A stretch of 64,000 nt of DNA from Gluconacetobacter johannae (GTDB taxonomy: Bacteria > Pseudomonadota > Alphaproteobacteria > Acetobacterales > Acetobacteraceae): assembly GCF_014174305.1 (NCBI RefSeq), contig NZ_JABEQH010000003.1, forward strand, positions 145,800 to 209,799, given 5' to 3'. Below are positions 48,428 to 57,441 of the stretch, piece by piece; the first letter of the stretch is position 1; each line of letters opens with the position of its first letter. The translations under genes and the position numbers were made by a program. The notes under the pieces were generated by a model. That model worked only from the letters and a program-made list of their open reading frames with translations, made no database searches and was not told the origin of the DNA.

Positions 48428-49966
48428 ATGGATGGAATAGTCGCGTCAGCATCGTCCGAGATACAGGGGGCCGGGGCCGGCACGCAGCCGCGGCCGGCCC
48501 CGCCCTGTACCTTCGTCGTCTTCGGCGGCGGGGGGGACCTGACGAAGCGGCTGCTGGTGCCCGCGATCTACAACCTGGCCTGTGCCGGGTTGCTGGATGA
48601 CGGGTTTTCCATCGTCGCCGTCGACTGGGCCGAATTGTCGAGCGAGATCCTGCGCGCCCAGTTCCATGACGCCCTGCAGGATTTCGTGGCGCGGCGCGGC
48701 ACTTCGGCGACCGTGCTGCGCGACGACATCTGGCAGTGGCTGGACACCCGCGTCACCTACCTGCGCGGGTCGTTCGAGGAGGCGGAAACCTACGACCGGC
48801 TGGCGCAGCGCGTCGCCGGTGGCAATGCGGTCTTCTACCTCGCGGTCGCCGCGCGCTTCTTCGGCCCCATCGTGGACCATCTGGGCACGTCACGCCTGAC
48901 GGACGAGGCCAACGGCGTCTATCGCCGGGTGGTCGTCGAAAAGCCGTTCGGGCATGACCTGCAATCCGCGCGCGAACTCAACAGCCGCCTGCTGGGCACC
49001 CTGCGGGAACGGCAGATCTATCGGATAGATCATTATCTGGGCAAGGAAACGGTCCAGAACATCATGGCCCTGCGGTTTTCCAACGGCTTCTTCGAACCGT
49101 TGTGGAACCGGCAGAATATCGACCATGTCCAGATCACGGCGGCCGAGACGGTGGGCGTGGAAAAACGCGGCCGGTTCTACGAAGGGACCGGCGCGTTGCG
49201 CGACATGGTGCCGAACCACCTGATGCAGCTTCTGGCCATGACGGCGATGGAGGCCCCGGTTTCGTTCGACGCCGACGCGGTGCGCGACGAGAAATCGAAG
49301 GTCCTGAAGGCGATCCACAGCCTGATGCCCGAGGACGTGGTGCGCGGGCAGTACACGGCCGGGACGCTGGGTGGCGCGCCCGTGCGCGGCTATCGCGACG
49401 AACCCGACGTGGCCCCGGACTCCCGGACCGAGACCTATGTCGCGATGAAGCTGAATATCGACAATTGGCGCTGGGCGGGGGTGCCGTTCTACCTGCGTAC
49501 CGGCAAGCGGCTGGCGATCCGCAAGACCGAGATCGCGATTCATTTCCGGCACGCGCCGTATGCGCTGTTCCGCGACACGCCGGTCGAACGGCTGACGCCC
49601 AACATCATGATTATGCATATCCAGCCGACCGAAGGCGTCACCATGCAGTTCGGCGCCAAGATCCCGGGCCCCACGGTCCGGCTGGGCGGCGTGCGTATGA
49701 AGTTCGATTACTCGGAATGGTTCAGCGAGGGGCCGAGCACCGGCTACGAAACCCTGATCTATGACTGCATGACGGGGGACGCGACGCTGTTCCAGCGCGC
49801 CGACAATATCGAGGCCGGGTGGCGCGCCGTGCAGCCGGTGCTGGATTGGTGCGACCGGCCGGACGAGGCGCCGCTGTGTTCCTATGCCGCCGGGTCGGCC
49901 GGCCCGGTGGAGGCCGATGCGCTGCTGGCGCGGGACGGGCGGCACTGGCTGGGACTGACGGCATGA
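48428..49966 (+). CDS. zwf: glucose-6-phosphate 1-dehydrogenase
   Basis: First oxidative pentose-phosphate step: glucose 6-phosphate to 6-phosphogluconolactone. It has 512 residues, including an N-terminal 25-residue extension before the nucleotide motif FVVFGGGGDLTKRLLVPAIY. The substrate/catalytic motif RIDHYLGKETVQN lies near residue 199; VEKPFGHDLQSAREL and VPFYLRTGKRLAIRKTEI are conserved. In the first motif the usual GASGDL is GGGGDL. It overlaps the next gene by 4 nt. Confidence 0.95.
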   Translation: MDGIVASASSEIQGAGAGTQPRPAPPCTFVVFGGGGDLTKRLLVPAIYNLACAGLLDDGFSIVAVDWAELSSEILRAQFHDALQDFVARRGTSATVLRDDIWQWLDTRVTYLRGSFEEAETYDRLAQRVAGGNAVFYLAVAARFFGPIVDHLGTSRLTDEANGVYRRVVVEKPFGHDLQSARELNSRLLGTLRERQIYRIDHYLGKETVQNIMALRFSNGFFEPLWNRQNIDHVQITAAETVGVEKRGRFYEGTGALRDMVPNHLMQLLAMTAMEAPVSFDADAVRDEKSKVLKAIHSLMPEDVVRGQYTAGTLGGAPVRGYRDEPDVAPDSRTETYVAMKLNIDNWRWAGVPFYLRTGKRLAIRKTEIAIHFRHAPYALFRDTPVERLTPNIMIMHIQPTEGVTMQFGAKIPGPTVRLGGVRMKFDYSEWFSEGPSTGYETLIYDCMTGDATLFQRADNIEAGWRAVQPVLDWCDRPDEAPLCSYAAGSAGPVEADALLARDGRHWLGLTA

Positions 49967-50808
49967 GCGCCGGTGCGGCGCCCGTGGCCCGCGCGGCCCC
50001 GTCGGGCAAGGTCCGGCTTGTGGTGTCGGATATCGACGGCACGCTGGTCACGCGCGACAAGCGCCTGACGCCCGGCGTGCTGGCGGCCGCGCGGTCGCTG
50101 CGCGCGGCGGGGGTGCGGCTGTGCCTGGTCAGCAGTCGCGCGCCGCGGGGGATGGAAATGTTCCTCGACCCGCTGGCGATCGACACGCCGCGCGCCGGGC
50201 TGAACGGCGGACTGATCGTCATGCCGGACGGCACCATCGTCTCGCGCCTGTCGCTGGACCCCGACGCGGTGCGGCAGTCCGTCGAAATCCTGCAGGCGCA
50301 CCATATCGACCCATGGCTGTTCATCGGCCGTGACTGGCTGGTGACGGACCCCGCCGGCCCGTATGTGGCGCGCGAACGGCAGGTGGTGCAGACCGACCCC
50401 GTGGTCGTGCCCGATTTCGACGCCCACACCCATCATGTCGGCAAGATCATGGGGGCGTCGTCGGACTATCCGCTGCTGGCGCGGATGGAGAGCGAGATCG
50501 GCGCCCTGCTGGCCGGCCGCGCCAGCGTGCATCGCTCGTCGGACTACTATCTGGACATCACCCATTCGCGTGCGAACAAGGGCTATGCAGCATTAGAACT
50601 GGCGCGCCTGATGAATGTTGATATCGGAGAAGTTGCGTGCATCGGCGATATGTACAATGACGTGCCGATGCTGGACGAGGCCGGGGTGGCGATCGCGATG
50701 GGCAATGCCCCGGACGGGGTCAAGGCCCACGCCCATTTCGTGACCGATGGCAACGAACAGGATGGCTGGGCGCATGCGATGGAACGCTATGTCCTGCCAC
50801 GGGTCTGA
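49963..50808 (+). CDS. Cof-type HAD-IIB hydrolase (first of tandem pair)
   Basis: A 281-residue haloacid-dehalogenase phosphatase with a C2-type cap. The nucleophile motif is VVSDIDGTLV, the second Ser/Thr motif CLVSSRAP, the Lys in SRANKGYAALELA, and the final acidic motif CIGDMYNDVPML. Family members dephosphorylate sugar phosphates or flavin nucleotides; which one cannot be said. It overlaps zwf (ATGA) and lies within the pentose-phosphate operon, so a sugar-phosphate substrate is likely. It is clearly paralogous to the following gene, although the two have diverged. Confidence 0.88.
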   Translation: MSAGAAPVARAAPSGKVRLVVSDIDGTLVTRDKRLTPGVLAAARSLRAAGVRLCLVSSRAPRGMEMFLDPLAIDTPRAGLNGGLIVMPDGTIVSRLSLDPDAVRQSVEILQAHHIDPWLFIGRDWLVTDPAGPYVARERQVVQTDPVVVPDFDAHTHHVGKIMGASSDYPLLARMESEIGALLAGRASVHRSSDYYLDITHSRANKGYAALELARLMNVDIGEVACIGDMYNDVPMLDEAGVAIAMGNAPDGVKAHAHFVTDGNEQDGWAHAMERYVLPRV

Positions 50809-50834
50809 AGGGTGAGAAGATTGAGGATTCCGGT

Positions 50835-51659
50835 ATGATCGCGGGGAAGGCCGGGCCGATCCGGCTGGTGCTGGCGGATGTCGACGGTACGCTGGTCACG
50901 CGCGACAAAATCCTGACCCCGCGGGCGATCCGCGCGGTCGATCGCCTGCGCGAGCGTGGAATCCTGTTCGCCATCACCAGCGGCCGGCCGCCGCTGGGCA
51001 TGAAGATGGTGACCGACCCGCTGCGGATCGACCAGCCGATCGCCGGATTCAACGGCGGCATGATCGTGCATCCCGATTTTTCGCTGATCGAGGCCCATAC
51101 CCTGACGCCCGAGGTCGCGCGCCGCACGCTGGGCATCCTGCGCGACCACAAGGTCGATCCCTGGGTCTATGACGGCAATGACTGGATCGTCTCGAACCCC
51201 GAGGCCCCGCATGTCGCCCGCGAGCAATGGACGGTGAAATTCCCCCCCCGCGTCGCCGCCGACGTGGGCGCGGCGCTGGACCAGGTGGTGAAGATCACGG
51301 GTGTCAGCGACGACCTGGAACTGATGAAGCGGGTCGAGCACGATTTGCAGGAGGCGCTGGGCGATGCGGCGTCGGCCGCGCGGTCGCAGCCTTATTATGT
51401 CGATGTCACCCATCACGACGCCAACAAGGGCGGGGTGGTGCTGGCGCTGGAACGGCTGCTGGGCGTGCCGGCGGCGCAGATGGCGACGCTGGGCGACCAG
51501 CCGAACGACGTGCTGATGTTCCGGCGCAGCGGCCTGTCCATCGCCATGGGCCAGGCCAGTGACGAGGTGAAGGCGCAGGCCACCCACGTCTCGACCTCGT
51601 CGGAGGAGGAAGGGTTCGCGGTGGGTGTCGAACGCTATATTCTGGGAGATGAAGCCTGA
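50835..51659 (+). CDS. Cof-type HAD-IIB hydrolase (second of tandem pair)
   Basis: A 274-residue HAD phosphatase aligned along its length with the preceding one: VLADVDGTLVTRDKILTP, AITSGRPPLGMKM, GFNGGMIVHPD, HHDANKGGVVLALERLL and TLGDQPNDVLMFRRSG. GAGGA lies 9 nt before ATG 50835. Its stop shares one base with the pgl start (TGATG). The two genes stand between zwf and pgl. Possible roles include clearing phosphorylated dead-end sugars or making free gluconate/ketogluconate; these are guesses. Confidence 0.88.
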   Translation: MIAGKAGPIRLVLADVDGTLVTRDKILTPRAIRAVDRLRERGILFAITSGRPPLGMKMVTDPLRIDQPIAGFNGGMIVHPDFSLIEAHTLTPEVARRTLGILRDHKVDPWVYDGNDWIVSNPEAPHVAREQWTVKFPPRVAADVGAALDQVVKITGVSDDLELMKRVEHDLQEALGDAASAARSQPYYVDVTHHDANKGGVVLALERLLGVPAAQMATLGDQPNDVLMFRRSGLSIAMGQASDEVKAQATHVSTSSEEEGFAVGVERYILGDEA

Positions 51660-52396
51660 TGGGCGGTCATGACGTAAAAACCGGCGAGATGATTGTGCTT
51701 GCCGACGGCGAGGCGATTGCCCGGTACATGGCCGAATGGCTGACCGAACAGGCGCTGGCCAAGACCGGCGGCCCGTTCGTGGTGGCGCTGTCGGGCGGGT
51801 CCACGCCCAAGCGGCTGTACGAGATCCTGGCCTCGCCCGACTATGCCGCGCGCTTTCCATGGGACCGCACCCAGTTCTTCTTCGGCGACGAGCGCTTCGT
51901 CCCCGAAAGCGATCCGGCGAACAATTACAGCATGACGCGCCAGGCGCTGCTGTCGCATGTCGCGGTGCCGGCGGCCAACGTGCACCCGATGCCGACACAG
52001 GGCGACCCGACCGCCGCCGCCGCGCGGTACCAGGCGGAATTGCAGGCGGTCTATGGCGCCGACAGCCTGCAGGCGGGCCGCCCGCTGTTCGATGTCGTGC
52101 TGCTGGGGCTGGGCGACAATGGCCACACGGCCTCGCTGTTCCCGCGTACGCCGGTGCTGAACGAACGGACGCTGTGGGTGTCGACCTGCGTGCCGGACGA
52201 CGCGCCCCACACGCGCCTGACCCTGACCTATCCGGCGATCCATTCCAGCCGCCATGTAGTGTTCATGCTGGCGGGTGCCGGCAAGAAGGAGGCCTTCGCC
52301 AAGGTCCGCGCGGGCGATCCCGGCGAACCGGCCAGCCACATCACCACCGAGGGCGAACTGGTCTGGCTGCTGGACAAGGCGGCCACCGGGGGCTGA
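51659..52396 (+). CDS. pgl: 6-phosphogluconolactonase
   Basis: Hydrolyses 6-phosphogluconolactone, the product of Zwf. It has 245 residues of the glucosamine-6-phosphate isomerase fold (DevB type). Motifs include VVALSGGSTPKRLYEILAS, WDRTQFFFGDERFVP, SDPANNYSMTRQALLS, and VVLLGLGDNGHTASLFP with the catalytic His. Translationally coupled to the second HAD gene; 73 nt separate it from rpiA. Confidence 0.94.
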   Translation: MGGHDVKTGEMIVLADGEAIARYMAEWLTEQALAKTGGPFVVALSGGSTPKRLYEILASPDYAARFPWDRTQFFFGDERFVPESDPANNYSMTRQALLSHVAVPAANVHPMPTQGDPTAAAARYQAELQAVYGADSLQAGRPLFDVVLLGLGDNGHTASLFPRTPVLNERTLWVSTCVPDDAPHTRLTLTYPAIHSSRHVVFMLAGAGKKEAFAKVRAGDPGEPASHITTEGELVWLLDKAATGG

Positions 52397-52469
52397 TCGG
52401 GCCCGGCGAACTGACGGAACGACAAGAGGGCCGCCGGCTCGTCCGGCAGGCTCCGGGGGAGACAAGGCA

Positions 52470-53174
52470 ATGGGCGTCCAGGATTCGGACCCGATGAATG
52501 AACTGAAGCGCATGGCGGCCGAGGAAGCCGCCGCCATGGTGCAGGACGGGATGGCGGTCGGCCTGGGGTCGGGCAGCACGTCGGCGATGATGATCGACGC
52601 GCTGGGCCGGCGCTGGGCCGAAGGGCTGCGCTTCGTCGGCATTCCGACATCGGAACGCTCGGCCGACCAGGCGCGGGCGCACGGCATCACGCTGGTGACG
52701 TTCGCGACCCACCCGCAGCTGGATCTGGCCATCGACGGCGCCGATGAGGTCGAGCGCGGGTCGCTGGACCTTATCAAGGGGCTGGGGGGCGCCCTGTTCC
52801 GCGAAAAGATCGTGGCGGCCGCGGCCCGGCGCTTCATCGTCGTGGTGGACGAAAGCAAGCTGGTCGACCATCTGGGCAGCCGCGTGCCGGTCCCGGTCGA
52901 GGTCACGTCCTTCGGCTGGGAAAGCACGGCGCGGCAACTGGGCGACCTGGGCGGGCGGGTCGCGCCAAGGATGGATCGCAATGGCGGCCTGTTCGTCACC
53001 GACGGGGGCAACATGATCCTCGATTGCACGTTCGGCCCCATCGCCGATCCGCCGGCCCTGGCCGCCGCGATCCGCGGCGTGGTGGGCGTGGTGGAAAGCG
53101 GCCTGTTCATCCACCGGACGTCCGAGGTCATCGTGGCCGGCCGCAACGGCCTGACCCGCCTGGTGGCGGCATGA
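52470..53174 (+). CDS. rpiA: ribose-5-phosphate isomerase A
   Basis: Interconverts ribulose 5-phosphate and ribose 5-phosphate. From ATG 52470 (GGGGGAGA 7 nt upstream) it has 234 residues. Signatures are AVGLGSGSTSAMMIDALG, LAIDGADEVERGSLDLIKGL (catalytic Asp/Glu region), GGALFREKIVAAAA, VDESKLVDHLG and FVTDGGNMILDCTFG. Its stop overlaps gntK (ATGA). No ribulose-phosphate 3-epimerase gene accompanies it. Confidence 0.95.
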   Translation: MGVQDSDPMNELKRMAAEEAAAMVQDGMAVGLGSGSTSAMMIDALGRRWAEGLRFVGIPTSERSADQARAHGITLVTFATHPQLDLAIDGADEVERGSLDLIKGLGGALFREKIVAAAARRFIVVVDESKLVDHLGSRVPVPVEVTSFGWESTARQLGDLGGRVAPRMDRNGGLFVTDGGNMILDCTFGPIADPPALAAAIRGVVGVVESGLFIHRTSEVIVAGRNGLTRLVAA

Positions 53175-53716
53175 CCGGCCCCCTGCCGCAGGCCGAGGGG
53201 ATCCGCCCCAGGGTGCTGGTCATCATGGGGGTGTCGGGCTCGGGCAAGACGACGGTGGCCGAGGGCCTGCACAACATCCTGGGCTGGCCGTACCAGGAGG
53301 GCGACCTGCTGCATCCCAAGGCCAACGTGGACAAGATGGCCGCCGGGATCCCCCTGACGGACGAGGACCGCTGGCCGTGGCTGGCGCTGTGCCGCCAATG
53401 GATCGACGCGCGGATCGCCGAGGGCGGCGGCGGCATCCTGACCTGCTCGGCGCTGAAGCGGGCCTATCGCGACGTGCTGCGGCAGGGAACGGACCAGGTG
53501 GTGTTCGTCTACCTGAAGGTGCCCGAGCCCATCCTGCAGGCGCGTCTGGCCCGGCGCAAGGGGCATTACATGCCGCCCAGCCTGCTGCCCAGCCAGCTTG
53601 CGACGCTGGAGGAACCCGCGCCGGACGAGCATGCCCTGGTCATCGACATCGAAAGCACCGTGGCCGAGGTGATCGCGGCGACGCTGGGCCAGTTGAAATA
53701 CAAGCTGGAGAACTGA
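53171..53716 (+). CDS. gntK: gluconokinase
   Basis: Phosphorylates gluconate to 6-phosphogluconate, feeding it into the oxidative pentose-phosphate branch. It is a 181-residue P-loop kinase of the GntK/thermoresistant family: Walker A VSGSGKTTVAE (residues about 21-31), YQEGDLLHPKANVDKMAAGI, LTDEDRWPWL, CSALKRAYRDVLR and KGHYMPPSLLPSQLATLE. The gene makes sense where gluconate is produced by periplasmic glucose oxidation, as in acetic acid bacteria. Confidence 0.95.
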   Translation: MTGPLPQAEGIRPRVLVIMGVSGSGKTTVAEGLHNILGWPYQEGDLLHPKANVDKMAAGIPLTDEDRWPWLALCRQWIDARIAEGGGGILTCSALKRAYRDVLRQGTDQVVFVYLKVPEPILQARLARRKGHYMPPSLLPSQLATLEEPAPDEHALVIDIESTVAEVIAATLGQLKYKLEN

Positions 53717-53725
53717 ACGGTCGGC

Positions 53726-54784
53726 ATGGTGGACAGCGGGCCGGATCGAGGAGGGACTGGCCTGTCGTTGCGTGCGGCCATCCTTGTCTCGGCCGTCCTG
53801 CTGGTCGCGTTGTGGGCCGTACGTGCGCGTGCGGCCGACGGGGCCGACCGGGCCGACGTGGATGTGGTGCCGGAACGTTGCGTCGCCCATGTCATCACGG
53901 CGCCGCTGCTGACCGGAGACGGCAGCCCCGCCATCCCGGTGCGGATCAACGGGATCGCGGGGGCGGCGTTCCTGGGGACGACGCAGGAAAGCCTGGGCGT
54001 GTTCGAACGCGATGACATGCACTATCCCGTGGGCAAGGCGCTGCCGGTGCAGACGGTGACCGGCGAAGGGCGCTCCTACACCACCATCATCGATGATCTG
54101 GTGATCGGGCGGGGAACGGCCCATCACATCAACGGGGTCATGCTGGGGTCGTTCGGCGAACGGAAGATTGCGGGGCGGCCGGTGCTGGGGGTGCTGGGCT
54201 ACGATATCCTGGGAAATTACAATGTCCTGCTGGATTTTCCCAACCAGACCATGACCCTGTTCCAGGAAAGCGGCGCCCCGGACTGCCCGCCCGTGTCGCT
54301 TCTGGTGGGCGCGCGGCCCTATGCCGCGGCGCTGATGCCCGATGCGCGGGGAATGGACGTCATGGTGCAGGTGGCGATCAATGCCGTGCCTGTCGGCATG
54401 GAGGTGGAACCGGGGTCGAACGCCTCCATCATCCGGACCGCCGACGCCGCCGATGCCGGGGTGGGCGCACCCGAACTGGCCAACGATCCCCGCAGCCGCA
54501 CCGACGCCGGCACCGCGATCGTCGGCCACCGGCACCGTTTCGACCAGGTGGTGCTGGGCACCCTCCACCGCGCGGTGTTGCGGGCCGACGTGGCCAAGGC
54601 GGCCTATAATATCCTGGGAATGGATTTTTTCCGGAGCCGGACGGTGCTGTTCGCCTTCCCCAGCCGGATGCTCTATTTTTCCGATCCGCAACCGACGGCG
54701 GATGGAACGGACGTGGCGCATTCGGGCCTCAGTCCGGCCCAGTCCCGGATGGCCGACGCCACGGTCGACGAACAGTCCCGTTAA
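53726..54784 (+). CDS. periplasmic retropepsin-fold protein lacking catalytic Asp
   Basis: A 352-residue secreted or membrane-anchored protein (leader [20 protein letters not shown], then ARAADG). The layout is that of a double retropepsin-like aspartyl protease: [20 protein letters not shown] and [20 protein letters not shown] correspond to the two strand-turn segments where D-T/S-G should appear, and [18 protein letters not shown] and [16 protein letters not shown] to the following LGxDxL motifs. In both active-site segments the Asp-Thr/Ser-Gly triad is absent (GTTQ and PGSN). So it is probably not an active protease. It starts 9 nt after gntK and so belongs to the operon's 3' end. Confidence 0.75.
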   Translation: MVDSGPDRGGTGLSLRAAILVSAVLLVALWAVRARAADGADRADVDVVPERCVAHVITAPLLTGDGSPAIPVRINGIAGAAFLGTTQESLGVFERDDMHYPVGKALPVQTVTGEGRSYTTIIDDLVIGRGTAHHINGVMLGSFGERKIAGRPVLGVLGYDILGNYNVLLDFPNQTMTLFQESGAPDCPPVSLLVGARPYAAALMPDARGMDVMVQVAINAVPVGMEVEPGSNASIIRTADAADAGVGAPELANDPRSRTDAGTAIVGHRHRFDQVVLGTLHRAVLRADVAKAAYNILGMDFFRSRTVLFAFPSRMLYFSDPQPTADGTDVAHSGLSPAQSRMADATVDEQSR

Positions 54785-54975
54785 CAGCAGGCGCGGACTC
54801 CGCCCGAACCAGACCGGCTATCAGCCAATATCTGGAAACGGTAGATTTCCTTCATTGTCGTTTTCTGCCTCGGGTGGCTCGGCTACCACTTGATCTGTCA
54901 GCAACTGGCGCACATCGCCAGCCGCCGGATTGTTTGAACACGACGTTTCGGCGCCGCTTCAGATCGGGAAAAGCC

Positions 54976-55575
54976 ATGACCAGGGTTCTTGTTCTTTATT
55001 ATTCCACCTACGGCCATATCGAGACGATGGCCGAGGCCGTGGCGGAAGGCGTCCGTGCTGCCGGGGCGCAGGCCGACGTCAAGCGCGTGCCCGAGACGGT
55101 GCCGGAAGAGATTGCCCGCGCGAACCATTTCAAGCTCGACCAGGGCGCGCCGGTCGCCACCCCGGCCGACCTCGAGGCCTATGACGCGATCATCGTCGGC
55201 ACGCCGACGCGCTTCGGGCGCATGGCGTCGCAGATGGCCAGCTTCTGGGACCAGACGGGCGGGCTGTGGTTCAACGGCGCGCTGGTCGGCAAGGTGGGGG
55301 CGGCGTTCACCTCCACGGCGGTGCAGCATGGCGGGCAGGAGACGACCCTGTTCTCCATCATCACCAACCTGCTGCATCACGGCCTGGTCATCGCCGGCCT
55401 GCCCTACAGCTTCCAGGGCCAGATGCGCCTCGATGAAATCACCGGCGGCGCGCCCTATGGCGCCACGACGATCGCGGCCGGAGATGGATCGCGCGCGGTC
55501 AGCGCCAACGAACAGGATGGCGCGCGCTTCCTCGGCCAGCACGTGGCGCAGATCGCGTCCAAGCTTTCCGCCTGA
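54976..55575 (+). CDS. wrbA: NAD(P)H:quinone oxidoreductase, WrbA type
   Basis: FMN-dependent two-electron quinone reductase protecting against semiquinone stress. It has 199 residues with the flavodoxin phosphate-binding motif [55 protein letters not shown], and [17 protein letters not shown], all highly typical of WrbA. The 190 nt before it carries no gene and presumably its promoter. Two YceI genes and a cytochrome b561 follow on the same strand. Confidence 0.94.
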   Translation: MTRVLVLYYSTYGHIETMAEAVAEGVRAAGAQADVKRVPETVPEEIARANHFKLDQGAPVATPADLEAYDAIIVGTPTRFGRMASQMASFWDQTGGLWFNGALVGKVGAAFTSTAVQHGGQETTLFSIITNLLHHGLVIAGLPYSFQGQMRLDEITGGAPYGATTIAAGDGSRAVSANEQDGARFLGQHVAQIASKLSA

Positions 55576-55608
55576 ATTCTTCAAGACATTCCATCAGGAT
55601 TACAGAAC

Positions 55609-56226
55609 ATGACACGCACCCTTGCGACCACCGCCGCCGTGGCGGCCATTCTCGTCGCCATCGCCGGCCAGCCGGTGTCGGCGCAGGCCGTCACCGCGCC
55701 CGCCGACGTGCAGGGCGGCAGCTATCAGGTCGAACCCGCGCATACGCAGGTGGGCTTTTCGCTGCTGCATTTCGGCTTCACCACCTATTCGGGCGTCTTC
55801 TCCAACGTGTCCGGCACGCTGACGCTGGACCCGAAGACCCCGTCGGCCTCCACGCTGAACGTCACCATCCCCATCGCCTCGGTGCAGACCACCAGCGCGA
55901 AGCTGGATGAAGAACTCAAGGGCGCGCAGTGGTTCGACGCGGCCTCGTTCGCCAACGCGACCTTCACCTCCACCAAGGTGAGCGTCACCGGCAAGGGCCG
56001 TGCGACCGTCACGGGCACCCTGACGCTGCATGGCATCTCCAGGCCCGAGACGCTGAAGGTGCGCTTCATCGGCGCGGGCGTGAACCCGCTGGACAAGAAA
56101 TACACGGTGGGTTTCGAGGCGACCGGCACGATCAACCGCAGCGATTTCGGCGTGAAGATGTATGTCCCGTATGTCAGCGACGCGGTCGAGCTGCGTATCG
56201 CCGGCGCCTTCGAGCGTCAGGACTGA
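55609..56226 (+). CDS. YceI-family periplasmic lipid/quinone-binding protein (first copy)
   Basis: A 205-residue secreted protein with a signal peptide (TTAAVAAILVAIAGQPVSA). The YceI lipocalin-like barrel starts at YQVEPAHTQVGFSLLHFGFT and includes FANATFTSTKVS, GTLTLHGISRPETLKV and GTINRSDFGVKMYVPYVSD. Known YceI structures bind polyisoprenoid or quinone-like molecules. It sits 7 nt before the cytochrome b561 gene. Confidence 0.9.
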   Translation: MTRTLATTAAVAAILVAIAGQPVSAQAVTAPADVQGGSYQVEPAHTQVGFSLLHFGFTTYSGVFSNVSGTLTLDPKTPSASTLNVTIPIASVQTTSAKLDEELKGAQWFDAASFANATFTSTKVSVTGKGRATVTGTLTLHGISRPETLKVRFIGAGVNPLDKKYTVGFEATGTINRSDFGVKMYVPYVSDAVELRIAGAFERQD

Positions 56227-56233
56227 GCGCGTC

Positions 56234-56827
56234 ATGCCGGCCGCTGTGCAGAAGGCCGGCGCGACCGGCCGCTATGACCTGGTTGCGATCACCCTGCATT
56301 GGGTGATCGCGGCCGGAATCCTGGCCCTGATCGCCATGGGGCTGGTCATGGACCACATGACCCTGCCGCCGATGCGGGTGTTCCAGTTCTACCAACTGCA
56401 CAAATCCATCGGCATCACCGTGATGCTGGCTGTCGTGCTGCGCGTGCTGTGGCGGCTGTTCCATGCGGCGCCGGCCCTGCCGGCCGCCATGACGGTGCAG
56501 GAACGCAGGGCCGCGCATGGGGTGCATGGGTTGCTGTACGGCTTGCAGGTCTTTCTGCCGCTCAGTGGCTGGGCGCTGGTTTCCGCGTCGGTGTTCAATA
56601 TCCCGACCGTTCTCTACGGCATCCTGCCCTGGCCGCATCTGCCGTTCTTCTCGACGCTGCATGACAAGGCGCCGGTCGAAGCCGTCCTGAAAACGCTGCA
56701 TCATTGGGGTGCATGGATGCTGACGGCGATCATCGCCCTGCATGTCGCCGCCGCCCTGCGCCATCATTTCATCCTGAAGGACGGCGTGCTGCGCCAGATG
56801 CTGCCCGGCCGCCGCCCCATAGCCTGA
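56234..56827 (+). CDS. cytochrome b561 family membrane protein
   Basis: A di-heme membrane cytochrome, 197 residues, four helices. Candidate heme ligands are His in ITLHWVIAAG, QLHKSIGITV, ALHVAAALRHHF and HHWGAW. It transfers electrons between quinol and periplasmic acceptors. It lies between two yceI genes with gaps of 7 and 13 nt, so the three are surely co-transcribed. The association of b561 with YceI is known in other bacteria and suggests isoprenoid quinone handling; the role here is inferred. Confidence 0.9.
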   Translation: MPAAVQKAGATGRYDLVAITLHWVIAAGILALIAMGLVMDHMTLPPMRVFQFYQLHKSIGITVMLAVVLRVLWRLFHAAPALPAAMTVQERRAAHGVHGLLYGLQVFLPLSGWALVSASVFNIPTVLYGILPWPHLPFFSTLHDKAPVEAVLKTLHHWGAWMLTAIIALHVAAALRHHFILKDGVLRQMLPGRRPIA

Positions 56828-56840
56828 CGGGATTTTCCCA

Positions 56841-57413
56841 ATGTCCATCGCCACATATCTCAAGGCCGCCCTGCTGGGCGCGGCCCTGCTCGGCCCCAGC
56901 GTCCCGGCCCTGGCCGCCGACTGGACCATAGACCCGGCCCACAGCACGCTTGCCTTCACCGGCACGCAGACCGGCGCGAAATTCACCGGCCATTTCAAAA
57001 GTTTCGGCGGTACGATCCGTTTCGATCCCGCCCATCCGGACACCGGCCACGCGCTGATTGCGATCGACATCGCCAGTGCCGCCACCGGCGACGCGCAGCG
57101 CGACGAGGCCATTCCCGGCGCCGACTGGTTCAATGTCGCGCAATTTCCGAAAGCGACCTTCGAGGCGACCGGTTTCCAGCCCAAGGGTGGAAACGCCTAC
57201 GAAGCCCACGGGACGCTGACGATCCGGGGGATCAGCCATCCGGAAACGCTGCCCTTCACGCTGGATATCACCGGCAATGTCGCCCATGCCAAGGGGCATC
57301 TCGACCTGGTCCGCTCCAGTTTCGGTGTGGGGCAGGGGCCGTGGGCGAGCGGCCAGTGGGTGGCGCTTGAAGCCGGCGTCGATATCGACATCACGGCGCA
57401 GGCGACGCCATAG
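56841..57413 (+). CDS. YceI-family periplasmic protein (second copy)
   Basis: A 190-residue protein with leader TYLKAALLGAALLGPSVPA and the YceI barrel starting at WTIDPAHSTLAFTGTQTGAK. GADWFNVAQFPKATFEATGF and GTLTIRGISHPETLPFTLDI follow. It is a distant paralogue of the one at 55609: the conserved H-S-x-x-x-F start is shared, but it carries TGTQTGAKFTGHF, typical of the YceI form that accompanies b561. It ends 29 nt before the convergent LysR gene. Confidence 0.9.
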   Translation: MSIATYLKAALLGAALLGPSVPALAADWTIDPAHSTLAFTGTQTGAKFTGHFKSFGGTIRFDPAHPDTGHALIAIDIASAATGDAQRDEAIPGADWFNVAQFPKATFEATGFQPKGGNAYEAHGTLTIRGISHPETLPFTLDITGNVAHAKGHLDLVRSSFGVGQGPWASGQWVALEAGVDIDITAQATP

Positions 57414-57441
57414 TTCCGCCTCGCGGCCACGGGATGTCGTC

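Noticed and set aside
49963..51659. Reading the two HAD genes as a recent duplication
   Set aside because: They align end to end but differ at many positions, including motif surroundings, so the duplication is old.
51635..54721. 1028-codon minus-strand ORF opposite pgl, rpiA, gntK and the retropepsin-fold gene
   Set aside because: Arg/Pro/His-rich composition with no recognisable domain; it shadows four well-supported genes. Long antisense frames are expected at this GC content.
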